Assembly: GCA_026710625.1 (NCBI GenBank)
Contig: JAPOQQ010000029.1
Coordinates: forward strand, 1 to 33,688
Reading direction: 5' to 3'
Source: Candidatus Dadabacteria bacterium
Lineage (GTDB): Bacteria; Desulfobacterota_D; UBA1144; Nemesobacterales; Nemesobacteraceae
Length of the DNA stretch: 33,688 nucleotides
A program made the translations under genes and the position numbers. Shown here piece after piece: positions 1 through 7,644 of this stretch. The notes under the pieces were generated by a model. It was not told the origin of the DNA and searched no databases. It worked only from the letters and a program-made list of their open reading frames with translations. Position 1 is the first letter of the stretch; every line of letters starts with the position of its first letter.

Positions 1-33
1 GACGAGTGGATGGACTTACTCGAGGAAATATAA
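1..33 (+). CDS. C-terminal tail of an upstream gene (partial)
   Basis: Frame 1 is open from the first base and ends in TAA at 31-33, giving the ten-residue tail DEWMDLLEEI. An acidic, hydrophobic tail like this is plausible for a real protein, but ten codons cannot identify it and a chance open frame is possible. The next gene starts 170 bp later. Confidence 0.3.
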   Translation, partial: DEWMDLLEEI

Positions 34-203
34 CCCGCATCCCCGCCGTCTGCGCAAAACCTGTCTCCATGGGTGCTCGGCCTGTTGATTTTCCGGTCTG
101 AAGCAGTTACCCTACGCCCGAGGATTTGGAGTTTCTGTGCTTTGGTCAAGCGCAGTTCTTTAAAAGACGGGGAAACTAATAATCAACGAGAGGTATAACC
201 GGT

Positions 204-887
204 ATGTCTGATACTATAATGAAGGCCCAGATCGGAGGGGATATAGCTCATCTCAGAAAACTGAACCCGGATCTTTACGACTCTTGGATGGCTTATCATG
301 ATTCGGTGTTTACCGACGGAGCCCTTAGCGCAAAGGAAAAACAGCTCATCGCGGTAGCAGTAGCGCATATTACGGCTTGTCCCTACTGCATAAGGTCGAG
401 GGTACGCGCCAGCAAAAAAGAAGGAGCTAGCGACCAGGAAATAGTCGAGTCGATATACGTGGGACTTAGGCTCAACATGGGGGCCCCTTTCGCGTTTTCA
501 AGCTTGGCTTTTGAAGCTTGGGACACCCTCGAAAGCGGCATCCCGCTTACCGAGGGGCATTTCTTCAAAAAGGACATAGCGAAGGAAATTGCCAGTTTCA
601 GGGAATGCAGCGGCGATATTTCTCCCCACTTCATGGAGCTTCACAAGAAAATCTTTGCCGACGGAGCTCTCAGCAAAAAAATGAAAAGAGGCATAATAGG
701 TTTTGCCTGCGCTCATGCGACTAAATGTCCTTATTGCATAAGGGGAACCGTGAAGGACGCGCATACCGACGGCGTAACTGCGGAGCAGATGGCTGAGGCC
801 ATAAACGTTGCCATGGTCATGACTGCCGGTTCCTGTTACGCTCACACCAGCATTGCCATGGACACGCTCAAGAGTCTCGAGAAGTAG
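204..887 (+). CDS. Tandem carboxymuconolactone decarboxylase (AhpD-like) protein
   Basis: A 227-residue protein made of two CMD/AhpD-like repeats (about residues 20-105 and 130-220). Each repeat carries a CPYC motif, in the contexts AHITACPYCIRSR and AHATKCPYCIRGT. AhpD-type proteins use a CxxC pair as a thiol peroxidase or disulfide reductase. The usual proton-relay residues are altered in both repeats: the His four residues after the second Cys is Arg in repeat 1 and Thr in repeat 2, and the Glu twelve residues before the first Cys is Gln and Gly. The redox cysteines are kept, so a thiol-redox role is possible, but classical AhpD chemistry is doubtful. A GAGAGG Shine-Dalgarno at 188-193 supports the ATG at 204. 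The gene stands alone and ends at a strong hairpin terminator. The family call is firm; the substrate is unknown. Confidence 0.85.
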   Translation: MSDTIMKAQIGGDIAHLRKLNPDLYDSWMAYHDSVFTDGALSAKEKQLIAVAVAHITACPYCIRSRVRASKKEGASDQEIVESIYVGLRLNMGAPFAFSSLAFEAWDTLESGIPLTEGHFFKKDIAKEIASFRECSGDISPHFMELHKKIFADGALSKKMKRGIIGFACAHATKCPYCIRGTVKDAHTDGVTAEQMAEAINVAMVMTAGSCYAHTSIAMDTLKSLEK

Positions 888-921
888 TTTTAACGGTTTT
901 TTTGGAAATCCTCCTCAATTT

Positions 922-961
922 GCCCTGAATGTTTCACGTGAAACATTCAGGGCTTTTTTTT
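922..961 (+). terminator. Perfect-palindrome terminator built around parS
   Basis: Positions 922-953 form a perfect 32-bp palindrome: GCCCTGAA, then the 16-bp parS core, then TTCAGGGC. Eight Ts follow at 954-961. This is the layout of an intrinsic terminator for the CMD gene, with the parS sequence as the inner stem. Confidence 0.8.
930..945. promoter_or_regulatory. parS: parS centromere site 1 (ParB-binding)
   Basis: The sequence is TGTTTCACGTGAAACA, an exact match to the widely conserved bacterial parS palindrome bound by ParB/Spo0J. The shared palindrome extends two more bases on each side in both copies in this window. Such sites cluster near the replication origin, nucleate ParB sliding clamps and recruit SMC. 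No parB gene lies in the window. Confidence 0.9.
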
Positions 962-1010
962 AGCTCTTTTTCTCTGACCGAATACAGCTTTATATGGTAG
1001 ATTCTCTTTC

Positions 1011-2405
1011 ATGTCGTCACTTGTGCCCGAGCGCGAAAGCACCATAGCCGCCATTTCCACCCCGACTGGAGAGGGAGGAGTGGCCGTAATCCGCATAAGT
1101 GGCGGTGAATCTCACTCGATTGCGAGGAAAATTTTCGTTCCCGCGGGAAAATCGGGTTTTTCCGAAAGAAAACTCTGTTTCGGGAAGATAATCGACCCCG
1201 AAACAGGCGGAACGGTGGATGAAGTCCTGTGCGTTGTTATGAGTTCCCCCGATACTTATACGGGGGAGGACATAGCCGAGATACACTCTCACGGGGGACA
1301 TATGGTTCCCCGGAAGATCCTTGAGATTCTGATCGGTTTCGGGGCGACCCTCGCTGCTCCAGGCGAGTTTACCCAGAGGGCGTTTCTTAACGGGAAAATG
1401 GACTTGGCGCAGGCCGAGGCGGTTTCCGACATTATAAGCGCCCAGACCGAACAGAGCCTCCGTTACGCCGAGGCCCAGCTTGAAGGGACCCTTTCGGGCA
1501 AGGTTAACGAACTTAAGGATCAAATTCTTGACGTTCTGGCGGAAATAGAGGCGAATCTCGATTTTCCCGAGGAAGATATAGACCCCATTGCGAAAAACCG
1601 CCTCAAGGAAACGTCTGGATCCGTGGAAAAAGAACTTTCGGCGCTCATCGATAGCTACGACACGGGCAGAATGTTCAGAGACGGGGTGACGATGGTAATA
1701 CTAGGCAAGCCTAACGTCGGGAAATCGAGCATACTTAACTGCCTGCTTGAGACTCAGAGGGCTATAGTGAGCCCGATAGCCGGAACCACGAGGGATTTTA
1801 TCGAAGAGAAAATAAATGTCGGGGGAATTCCCCTCGTTATAACGGATACGGCCGGCATAAGGGACACGGAGGACCGCATAGAAAGGCTCGGGGTGGATCT
1901 TTCCCTGAAAAAAGCCGAGGAATCCGAGTTCGTGCTCGTCATTTTGGACCAGAGCACGGAATTTGATGCCCTGGACAGAAAAATCCTCAAGACCGCCGCC
2001 AAAAAGAAGCATCTTGTCGTAATCAACAAGATGGATCTTGAGGAAAAGCTAGAAAGATCAAAGCTTCAACGGATTCTCGGGCAAAAAAAGCCGGTTGAAA
2101 CCTCGGCGCTTGCAAAAGAGGGGATAGGGCGGCTCAGGCAGGCCATGTTCGAGACCCTTGCGGGCTCGCCTCATGCCTCAGATGCCTCGGAGCTAGTGCT
2201 TACAAACCTTCGCCACAAAAAATCCATGGAGAAGGCCCGCGACCAGTTGCGCATGTTCCTCGAGCTTCTTGAGCGGAACGAGTATCCGGAGATCCTCTCG
2301 ATAGAATTGCGAAACTCAATGAATTCCCTCGGGGAGATTACGGGAGAAGTGACCACGGAAGATCTTCTGGGCAGAATTTTCTCCAGATTCTGCATTGGAA
2401 AGTAA
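1011..2405 (+). CDS. mnmE: tRNA uridine-5-carboxymethylaminomethyl(34) GTPase MnmE
   Basis: MnmE (TrmE), with MnmG, installs the 5-carboxymethylaminomethyl group on wobble uridine 34 of certain tRNAs. The 464-residue length is normal. The N-terminal folate-binding domain begins TIAAISTPTGEGGVAVIRIS. The embedded G domain has GKPNVGKS at 232-239 (P-loop), DTAG at 279-282 and NKMD at 339-342. The protein ends in CIGK, the invariant C-terminal Cys motif needed for modification. The ATG at 1011 fits the family start, but no Shine-Dalgarno is visible. A TATATGGT stretch at 991-998 could be a -10 element giving a very short leader. The gene is flanked on both sides by perfect parS sites; mnmE is commonly close to oriC. 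mnmG, rsmG, parA and parB are not adjacent here. Confidence 0.97.
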   Translation: MSSLVPERESTIAAISTPTGEGGVAVIRISGGESHSIARKIFVPAGKSGFSERKLCFGKIIDPETGGTVDEVLCVVMSSPDTYTGEDIAEIHSHGGHMVPRKILEILIGFGATLAAPGEFTQRAFLNGKMDLAQAEAVSDIISAQTEQSLRYAEAQLEGTLSGKVNELKDQILDVLAEIEANLDFPEEDIDPIAKNRLKETSGSVEKELSALIDSYDTGRMFRDGVTMVILGKPNVGKSSILNCLLETQRAIVSPIAGTTRDFIEEKINVGGIPLVITDTAGIRDTEDRIERLGVDLSLKKAEESEFVLVILDQSTEFDALDRKILKTAAKKKHLVVINKMDLEEKLERSKLQRILGQKKPVETSALAKEGIGRLRQAMFETLAGSPHASDASELVLTNLRHKKSMEKARDQLRMFLELLERNEYPEILSIELRNSMNSLGEITGEVTTEDLLGRIFSRFCIGK

Positions 2406-2418
2406 AAGCGGGACGGAA

Positions 2419-2434
2419 TGTTTCACGTGAAACA
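2419..2434. promoter_or_regulatory. parS: parS centromere site 2 (ParB-binding)
   Basis: A second exact TGTTTCACGTGAAACA lies 13 bp after the mnmE stop. The perfect palindrome extends to AATGTTTCACGTGAAACATT (2417-2436), identical to the core of site 1. Here there is no GC clamp and no T-run, so this copy is not a terminator. Confidence 0.9.
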
Positions 2435-2866
2435 TTTCACAGAGGGCTTGGAGGAGCAAGAAGAAGAAAACGGATCGTTTTTAAAATTATTCAGTGATTT
2501 AAGGTGATTAGAATACAGTCTGCGGAGTTCGGAAAATTCCATTCACAATCTATCGACAAGAAAAAAGTGTTTCATATCAGTGAATTAAGGAATTTCAAAC
2601 GAATTCTTAATGATTTGTTAACAGTTAGAAAGCTCTCCTGGGAATTTTACGTGCGGACGTGCTTCTTTACCTGCCTCGGAACTCGTGTTTTCTCTCTTCG
2701 GCCGGTTAAAATGCCCGCCCGTTCGCGGGGCCGGTTCCGTGGCGGCCCGGATTTGGTCATGGTTGTTTGGGGATTATTTTTAATTTCTTAAATAATCTTT
2801 TGTTTTCAGCGGGTTAACTGTTGACCAGTTTTTTATACCGTGTAACCTAACTCGCCGGGTGAACTT
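2435..2866. other. 432-bp intergenic region between parS 2 and pheT
   Basis: No convincing gene. The first 200 bp are AT-rich (for example 2479-2515 and 2581-2632), then a GC-rich stretch (2700-2755), then AT-rich again (2765-2835). An open frame at 2504-2791 has no Shine-Dalgarno and an unlikely composition. A possible promoter for pheT is TTGACC at 2821-2826 with TAACCT at 2843-2848 (16-bp spacer). I looked for DnaA boxes (TTATNCACA) on both strands; the best candidates (2539-2547, 2487-2495) each have two mismatches, so an origin is not supported here. Confidence 0.5.
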
Positions 2867-5281
2867 ATGATTTTTCCTCTTGGATGGCTTACCGACTACC
2901 TCAAAATCGACGTTTCTCCAGAAGAACTGGGGGAAATGCTCACCATGGCGGGCCTGGAGCTTGAAGCCCTTGAAGACAAGGGCAAGGCTCTTGCTGATGT
3001 CTGTGTTGCCCAGATAAGCAGCATCGAAAAGCATCCGAACGCCGACAGGCTGAGCATCTGCGAGATTACGGACGGAGAAACCCCCTACATGGTTGTCTGC
3101 GGTGCGGACAACATGAAAAAGGGGGACAAGGTCGCTTTCGCCAAGGCTGGAACCGTTCTTCCCGCTACATTGAAGTTTCCGGAAGGCCTCAGGATAAAAC
3201 GCTCCAAGATCCGTGGAGAGAATTCCGAGGGAATGCTGTGTTCTGCGGATGAAATGGGCCTCTCGGGCGACGAAGACGGGATAATGATTCTTTCCCCCAA
3301 GGCCGAGCTTGGAACCAGCATGAACGAGCAGATCGGCTACGATGGTGTTATCTTCGAGGTAGGAATTACCCCTAACCGTCCTGACTGCATGAGTATTTTC
3401 GGGATCGCGAGAGAAGTCTCGGCAATACTGGGCGAGAACCTTCAGAAACCGGTTTTTTCCTTAAAAGAGCAGGGGGAAACCATTTCGGAAAAGGCTGCTG
3501 TAGATGTCGAGGACACAGAGTCATGCCCCAGATACTGCTGCCGGCTCATCGAAGGAGTCAGAATCGGCCCTTCTCCCGCATGGCTTCAGGAGAGGCTCGA
3601 GTACTGCGGAATCCGCTCAGTTAACAATGTCGTTGACGTTACGAACTTCGTTTTGCTTGAGCAGGGACAGCCGCTTCACGCTTTTGATTACGACAAGCTT
3701 GATCAGGGCCGGATTTCCGTCAGAAAAGCCAGGGACGGAGAGATGATAGAAACCCTTGACGAGGTCGAAAGAAAACTACTTGCCGAGGATCTGGTTATCT
3801 GCAGCGGGGATCGACCCGTCGCACTTGCCGGAGTCATGGGCGGATCCGGCACCGAAATAGAGGACGCAACGAGCAATGTTCTGCTTGAGGCCGCTTACTT
3901 TTCTCCAATTGGAATAAGGAAAACGTCCAAGCGAACCGGCCTCAAGAGCGAATCTTCAAGCAGGTTTGAAAAAGGCATCGACATAAACAACGTTTCGTTC
4001 GCGCTTGACCGTGCCACCGAGCTTATAAGCCGCTTATCCGGAGGAACAGTCGCCAAGGGTCTTATCGACGTGTATCCCGACCCGGTGATCCCAAAGGAAA
4101 TATCCCTTTCAGTCGACAAGGTCTGCAACCTGGTCGGCATATCCACCGATTCCCAGGAGATAGCGGAACTTCTCGAGAGTCTTGGGTTTGAGGTTCTAAG
4201 CATCTCGGCCGGGGAGCTTTTGCTTCGGGCTCCGACTTTCAGGGTGGACATAGAGCGCGAGGTGGATATAGTCGAAGAAGTCGCCCGTCTTCTGGGTTAC
4301 GACAACATTCCCTCAGTCCTGCCGGAGGTTCCCATGGTGGCCAGAAAAACCAACGTGATAACCGTCATGGAGAAAAGGCTCAGGGACATTTTCGTCTCCT
4401 ACGGTTTTCTTGAGGCTATAAACTACAGTTTTGAGTCTCCCGAACTTCTCAGGACGTTCGGTTTTGAGGAGTCGATCCGCATTATGAACCCGATATCGAG
4501 GGAGCTTTCGGAAATGAGGATGAGCATTCTTCCCTCCTTGGTGAAAAACGTGAGATTCAACCTCTCAAGGCAGAACCAGGACGTAAGACTTTTCGAGTCC
4601 GCAAAGGTTTTTTACCCCAAGGACATGGACCAGTTGCCAAACGAAGTGAAGAAGTTCGCCGCGATTGCGACCGGAAAAAGGGCGCCTGAGATATGGGACG
4701 GGGAGAAATTCGACTTCTTCGACATAAAAAGCGTGCTTGAAAGAAGCCTGGAGGTTCTTTCGGTGGATTCAAGGATAGATTTTGAGTCCGTTTCCCCCGA
4801 TCATGGATTCCTTTGGCCCGGAAAATCTTCCGCTGTCCTGGTTGACGGAAACGTTCTGGGGATGGTAGGGGAGCTTCATCCCCATCTTCTGGAAAAACTC
4901 GAGATAAGCGAAAGCGTGTACGTACTTGAACTTGACCTATCACTTCTCTCGGTCGTCTACACGAGTTTCGAGAGGAAGTTCTCCCCCCTTCCCAAATTCC
5001 CTTCTCTGCGTCGCGACATAGCGCTTGTGGTCGATGATGCGGTTCCGGTACGGGAAATTCTTTCGGTTATAAAAAAGGCGGATTCCGGTATAATAGAAAA
5101 CGCTTGGGTGTTTGACGTTTATAAGGGAGATTCCCTCGAGGAAGGAAAAAAGAGCGTTGCGCTTTCCCTTATTCTTCGAAACAGGGAAAAAACCCTTACC
5201 GACGAGGATGCGAACAGGGTTCAGCAGGATGTTCTTAAGAATTTGGAAAAAACAATAGGGGCCGAATTGCGTTCGATTTAA
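2867..5281 (+). CDS. pheT: Phenylalanine--tRNA ligase beta subunit
   Basis: The beta subunit of the alpha2-beta2 PheRS, which carries the tRNA-binding and editing domains. It has 804 residues, the usual size. The start MIFPLGWLTDYLKID is typical. An EMAP-like tRNA-binding OB domain follows (about 40-150, with HPNADRLSIC), then B3/B4 editing (about 210-385), B5 (about 405-470), a catalytic-like core, and the C-terminal ferredoxin-fold anticodon-binding domain (about 705-800, with KFPSLRRDIALVVDD). No pheS sits upstream, where it is found in most bacteria; a 432-bp non-coding region with a parS site is there instead. ihfA follows 15 bp after the stop, the same pheT-ihfA order known from proteobacteria. 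Confidence 0.97.
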   Translation: MIFPLGWLTDYLKIDVSPEELGEMLTMAGLELEALEDKGKALADVCVAQISSIEKHPNADRLSICEITDGETPYMVVCGADNMKKGDKVAFAKAGTVLPATLKFPEGLRIKRSKIRGENSEGMLCSADEMGLSGDEDGIMILSPKAELGTSMNEQIGYDGVIFEVGITPNRPDCMSIFGIAREVSAILGENLQKPVFSLKEQGETISEKAAVDVEDTESCPRYCCRLIEGVRIGPSPAWLQERLEYCGIRSVNNVVDVTNFVLLEQGQPLHAFDYDKLDQGRISVRKARDGEMIETLDEVERKLLAEDLVICSGDRPVALAGVMGGSGTEIEDATSNVLLEAAYFSPIGIRKTSKRTGLKSESSSRFEKGIDINNVSFALDRATELISRLSGGTVAKGLIDVYPDPVIPKEISLSVDKVCNLVGISTDSQEIAELLESLGFEVLSISAGELLLRAPTFRVDIEREVDIVEEVARLLGYDNIPSVLPEVPMVARKTNVITVMEKRLRDIFVSYGFLEAINYSFESPELLRTFGFEESIRIMNPISRELSEMRMSILPSLVKNVRFNLSRQNQDVRLFESAKVFYPKDMDQLPNEVKKFAAIATGKRAPEIWDGEKFDFFDIKSVLERSLEVLSVDSRIDFESVSPDHGFLWPGKSSAVLVDGNVLGMVGELHPHLLEKLEISESVYVLELDLSLLSVVYTSFERKFSPLPKFPSLRRDIALVVDDAVPVREILSVIKKADSGIIENAWVFDVYKGDSLEEGKKSVALSLILRNREKTLTDEDANRVQQDVLKNLEKTIGAELRSI

Positions 5282-5296
5282 AAAGGGGGGCTTTTC

Positions 5297-5584
5297 ATGA
5301 CAAAGAAGGATCTGGCAGGCGTTTTATACGAGGAAATAGGGTTTTCGAGAAGGGAATCCGCCGAGATAGTAAACTTTTTTTTCGACTTGATGAGAGAGAA
5401 TCTTATAGCCGGTGAAGAGGTGAAACTCCCGGGGTTCGGAACCTTCAGGGTCACGAGAAGGAAGTCCCGGATAGGAAGAAACCCTTCCACCGGAGAGGAA
5501 GTAGACATACCTTCCCGCCTCACAGTCGTTTTCAAGCCGAGCAGGTTCCTCAGGAAAAAGATTGACCAGAAACGGGGGGATTAA
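5297..5584 (+). CDS. ihfA: Integration host factor alpha-type HU/IHF protein
   Basis: A 95-residue small basic DNA-bending protein of the HU/IHF family. The beta-arm region carries GFGTFRVTRRKSRIGRNPSTGEE split around the tip, with the Arg-Asn-Pro intercalation motif at the turn. The N-terminal MTKKDLAGVLYEEIGFS and the position directly after pheT match IHF alpha rather than HU. IHF alpha normally pairs with IHF beta, which is not in the window. A G-rich Shine-Dalgarno (5285-5290) precedes the ATG by six bases. The end overlaps the start of the next gene, so pheT, ihfA, DUF502 and tilS are probably co-transcribed. As a nucleoid protein it also fits the nearby parS sites and smc, though that link is only positional. 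Confidence 0.93.
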   Translation: MTKKDLAGVLYEEIGFSRRESAEIVNFFFDLMRENLIAGEEVKLPGFGTFRVTRRKSRIGRNPSTGEEVDIPSRLTVVFKPSRFLRKKIDQKRGD

Positions 5585-6263
5585 AATACCAGACTCAAAA
5601 CCTCCCCAATCTTCCTTTTTCAAGCAGAGCTTCATTGCCGGCATCCTGATTATCGTCCCTTTCGGGGTGACCATTTTCGTCCTCTACAAGCTGATAAAGT
5701 GGATGCTTTTCTTTTTCAGCACCGGTCCCGCCGGGATACTCCGCCACTTCATAGATGTTCCGCCTTACGTGTTTCAGGGGCTCTCTTTCGTCATAGGGAT
5801 CGTAGCCACACTGCTGCTGATCATTTTCCTAGGGGCAGTTACCAGGAACTTTGTTGGCAGAAGGATGCTTCTGTTCGGCGAGTCTCTTATCTCGAAGATT
5901 CCGCTTGCGAGGACTTTCTACGTGAGCGTGAAGCAGGTAGTCCAGACGCTTTTTTTCACTTCCCAGATGCAGAGCATGAGTAGGGTCGTGCTGCTTGAAT
6001 ACCCGAGAAAAGGGATTCATGCCATAGCTTTCGTAACGGGAGTTACGGAGGCCGGGAGGGGCCATAACGCGATGAGCCATAAGCTTGTCAACTTGTTTGT
6101 CCCCACGACGCCGAATCCGACAAGCGGCATTTACATTATGGTTCCGGAAGAAGATCTGCAGGAACTGGATATTTCCGTAGAAGATGCGTTTCGGCTTATA
6201 GTTTCCGCCGGGATTTCTCAAAGCGACTCCGATGTTTCTGGGCAAGATAAGAAAAACGGTTGA
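5562..6263 (+). CDS. DUF502 family membrane protein
   Basis: A 233-residue DUF502 protein. Two transmembrane segments are visible: about residues 25-47 (FIAGILIIVPFGVTIFVLYKL) and about 66-90 (FVIGIVATLLLIIFLGAV). A soluble C-terminal part (about 95-225) follows, with conserved stretches such as IPLARTFYVSVKQV and FVPTTPNPTSG, typical of the family. The molecular function is not established. The start is a TTG at 5562, preceded by AGGA at 5552-5555 and overlapping ihfA by 23 bp; no ATG or GTG lies early enough to keep the first membrane segment. The gene end overlaps the start of tilS by 32 bp, consistent with translational coupling. Confidence 0.9.
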   Translation: MTRNGGIKIPDSKPPQSSFFKQSFIAGILIIVPFGVTIFVLYKLIKWMLFFFSTGPAGILRHFIDVPPYVFQGLSFVIGIVATLLLIIFLGAVTRNFVGRRMLLFGESLISKIPLARTFYVSVKQVVQTLFFTSQMQSMSRVVLLEYPRKGIHAIAFVTGVTEAGRGHNAMSHKLVNLFVPTTPNPTSGIYIMVPEEDLQELDISVEDAFRLIVSAGISQSDSDVSGQDKKNG

Positions 6264-7644
6264 TTCCTTCGGGATGATCGCTCCCGGGGACGTGATCGTC
6301 GCGGGAGTATCCGGGGGATCAGACTCCATGGCGCTTCTCTTTGCTCTTTGGGACCTGCGGGAGTTCTATCCAGACACAGATGTGATCGTTTCCCACGTCA
6401 ATCACGGGTTAAGGGGCACCGAGTCGGATGAAGACGCCGAGTTCGTCGGGGAAGCGGCCCAGCGGCTCGGCTTTCCGTTTGAGTGTGTGCGGGTAGACAC
6501 AGAGGGATTCAGAAAAAAACACGGACTTTCACTCGAGGACGCCGCAAGGGAGCTTCGCTACGGCTTTTTCAACGATATTCTGACGAAACATTCTGCCCGG
6601 AGGATCGCCACGGCGCACACGCTTAACGATCAGGCGGAGACGGTCATAATGAGGCTCATAAGAGGAAGCGGTTCCCAAGGACTTGCCGGGATAAGACCCT
6701 CGACCGGCAACATAATACGTCCGCTCATAAACGTCACAAAGCATGAAGCCGTCGAGTACCTTCGGTCAAAAGGAGTGTCCTGGAGGGAAGATTCGACCAA
6801 CAGTTCAGACGAATTTCTAAGAAACAGGGTAAGAAACGAACTTATCCCCCTGCTTGAGAGCTATAACCCGTCCGTCGAGCAGGTTCTCTCCCGAGTGGCG
6901 GCGGTCTGCGCCGCGGAGGCAGATTTCATTTCGGCCGAAGCCGAGAAAAGATTTCGGAAAATCGCCCGCGTTGTGGCAGAAGGCGTACTCGGAGACACAG
7001 AAAAACTTCTTCGTGAGCCCCCGGCAATCAGGTTCTCCGTAATGAGAAAATCGATTCTGACCGTAAAAGGAGACCTGAACTCGGTTTCCGCCAAGCATCT
7101 TTTCTCGATTGACGAGGTGCTGCGCTCCGGGGAGCCCTCTGCGGAGGTAAACCTTCCCGGCGGAGTCGTTTTTCACGCGGGCCACGGGGTCTTCTTTTTC
7201 ACGCGCGAGGAGAAGTTCCGCGAGTTCCCGCCAACAGAGATAAACACCCACGGGACCCACAGGATTTCTCGGGATCTTGAGGTCACGGTCGAGCTTACGG
7301 GCGATGCCTCCCTCTGGGGCGAGGCCGACGTCGGGTACTTCGCGCCCGAGAAAGTCGGTTTTCCCTTAACGCTCAGGAGTTTTTCCGAGGGAGACAGGTT
7401 CGTTCCGCTCGGAATGAGGGGGGCCAAGAAGCTTAAGGATTTTTTCATTGACGAGAAAATACCGAGATTTCTTAGAAAAAAAGTGCCGGTTTTCGAAACC
7501 CGCGATGAAATAATCTGGGTGGGCGGTTTAAGAATGGATAACAGGTTCAAAGCGGATGAAAAGAAGGGTCCGTGGCTCAGGATAAAGATTTGCGGTTCTT
7601 CGCAGAAGCTGCTTGACCTTGCAAAAAGCCCCCAGGCTTCCTAG
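6232..7644 (+). CDS. tilS: tRNA(Ile)-lysidine synthase TilS
   Basis: TilS uses ATP to attach lysine to C34 of the tRNA-Ile (CAU anticodon), changing its reading to AUA. This activity matters here because the host genes use ATA often. The 470-residue protein has the PP-loop SGGSDS at 27-32 and the typical SHVNHGLRG and HTLNDQAET motifs. A linker domain (about 220-320) and the C-terminal TilS substrate-binding domain (about 380-450, GDRFVPLGMRGAKKLKDFF) follow. The ATG at 6232 lies inside the DUF502 gene, with no strong Shine-Dalgarno, suggesting coupling. The stop codon overlaps that of the convergent ROK gene. Confidence 0.95.
   Translation: MFLGKIRKTVDSFGMIAPGDVIVAGVSGGSDSMALLFALWDLREFYPDTDVIVSHVNHGLRGTESDEDAEFVGEAAQRLGFPFECVRVDTEGFRKKHGLSLEDAARELRYGFFNDILTKHSARRIATAHTLNDQAETVIMRLIRGSGSQGLAGIRPSTGNIIRPLINVTKHEAVEYLRSKGVSWREDSTNSSDEFLRNRVRNELIPLLESYNPSVEQVLSRVAAVCAAEADFISAEAEKRFRKIARVVAEGVLGDTEKLLREPPAIRFSVMRKSILTVKGDLNSVSAKHLFSIDEVLRSGEPSAEVNLPGGVVFHAGHGVFFFTREEKFREFPPTEINTHGTHRISRDLEVTVELTGDASLWGEADVGYFAPEKVGFPLTLRSFSEGDRFVPLGMRGAKKLKDFFIDEKIPRFLRKKVPVFETRDEIIWVGGLRMDNRFKADEKKGPWLRIKICGSSQKLLDLAKSPQAS
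7641..7644. other. CTAG palindrome shared as stop codon by convergent genes
   Basis: The four bases CTAG supply TAG for tilS on the + strand (7642-7644) and TAG for the ROK gene on the - strand (7643-7641). The genes therefore overlap by four bases with no room for a terminator between them. Confidence 0.85.

Noticed and set aside
2487-2547. Possible DnaA boxes (2487-2495, 2539-2547)
   Set aside because: Each has two mismatches to TTATNCACA and they are not clustered, so an oriC call is not supported.
2504-2791. 95-residue open frame between parS 2 and pheT
   Set aside because: No Shine-Dalgarno, GTG start, and a composition shift from Lys-rich to Arg/Gly-rich that follows the local GC change; no family resemblance.
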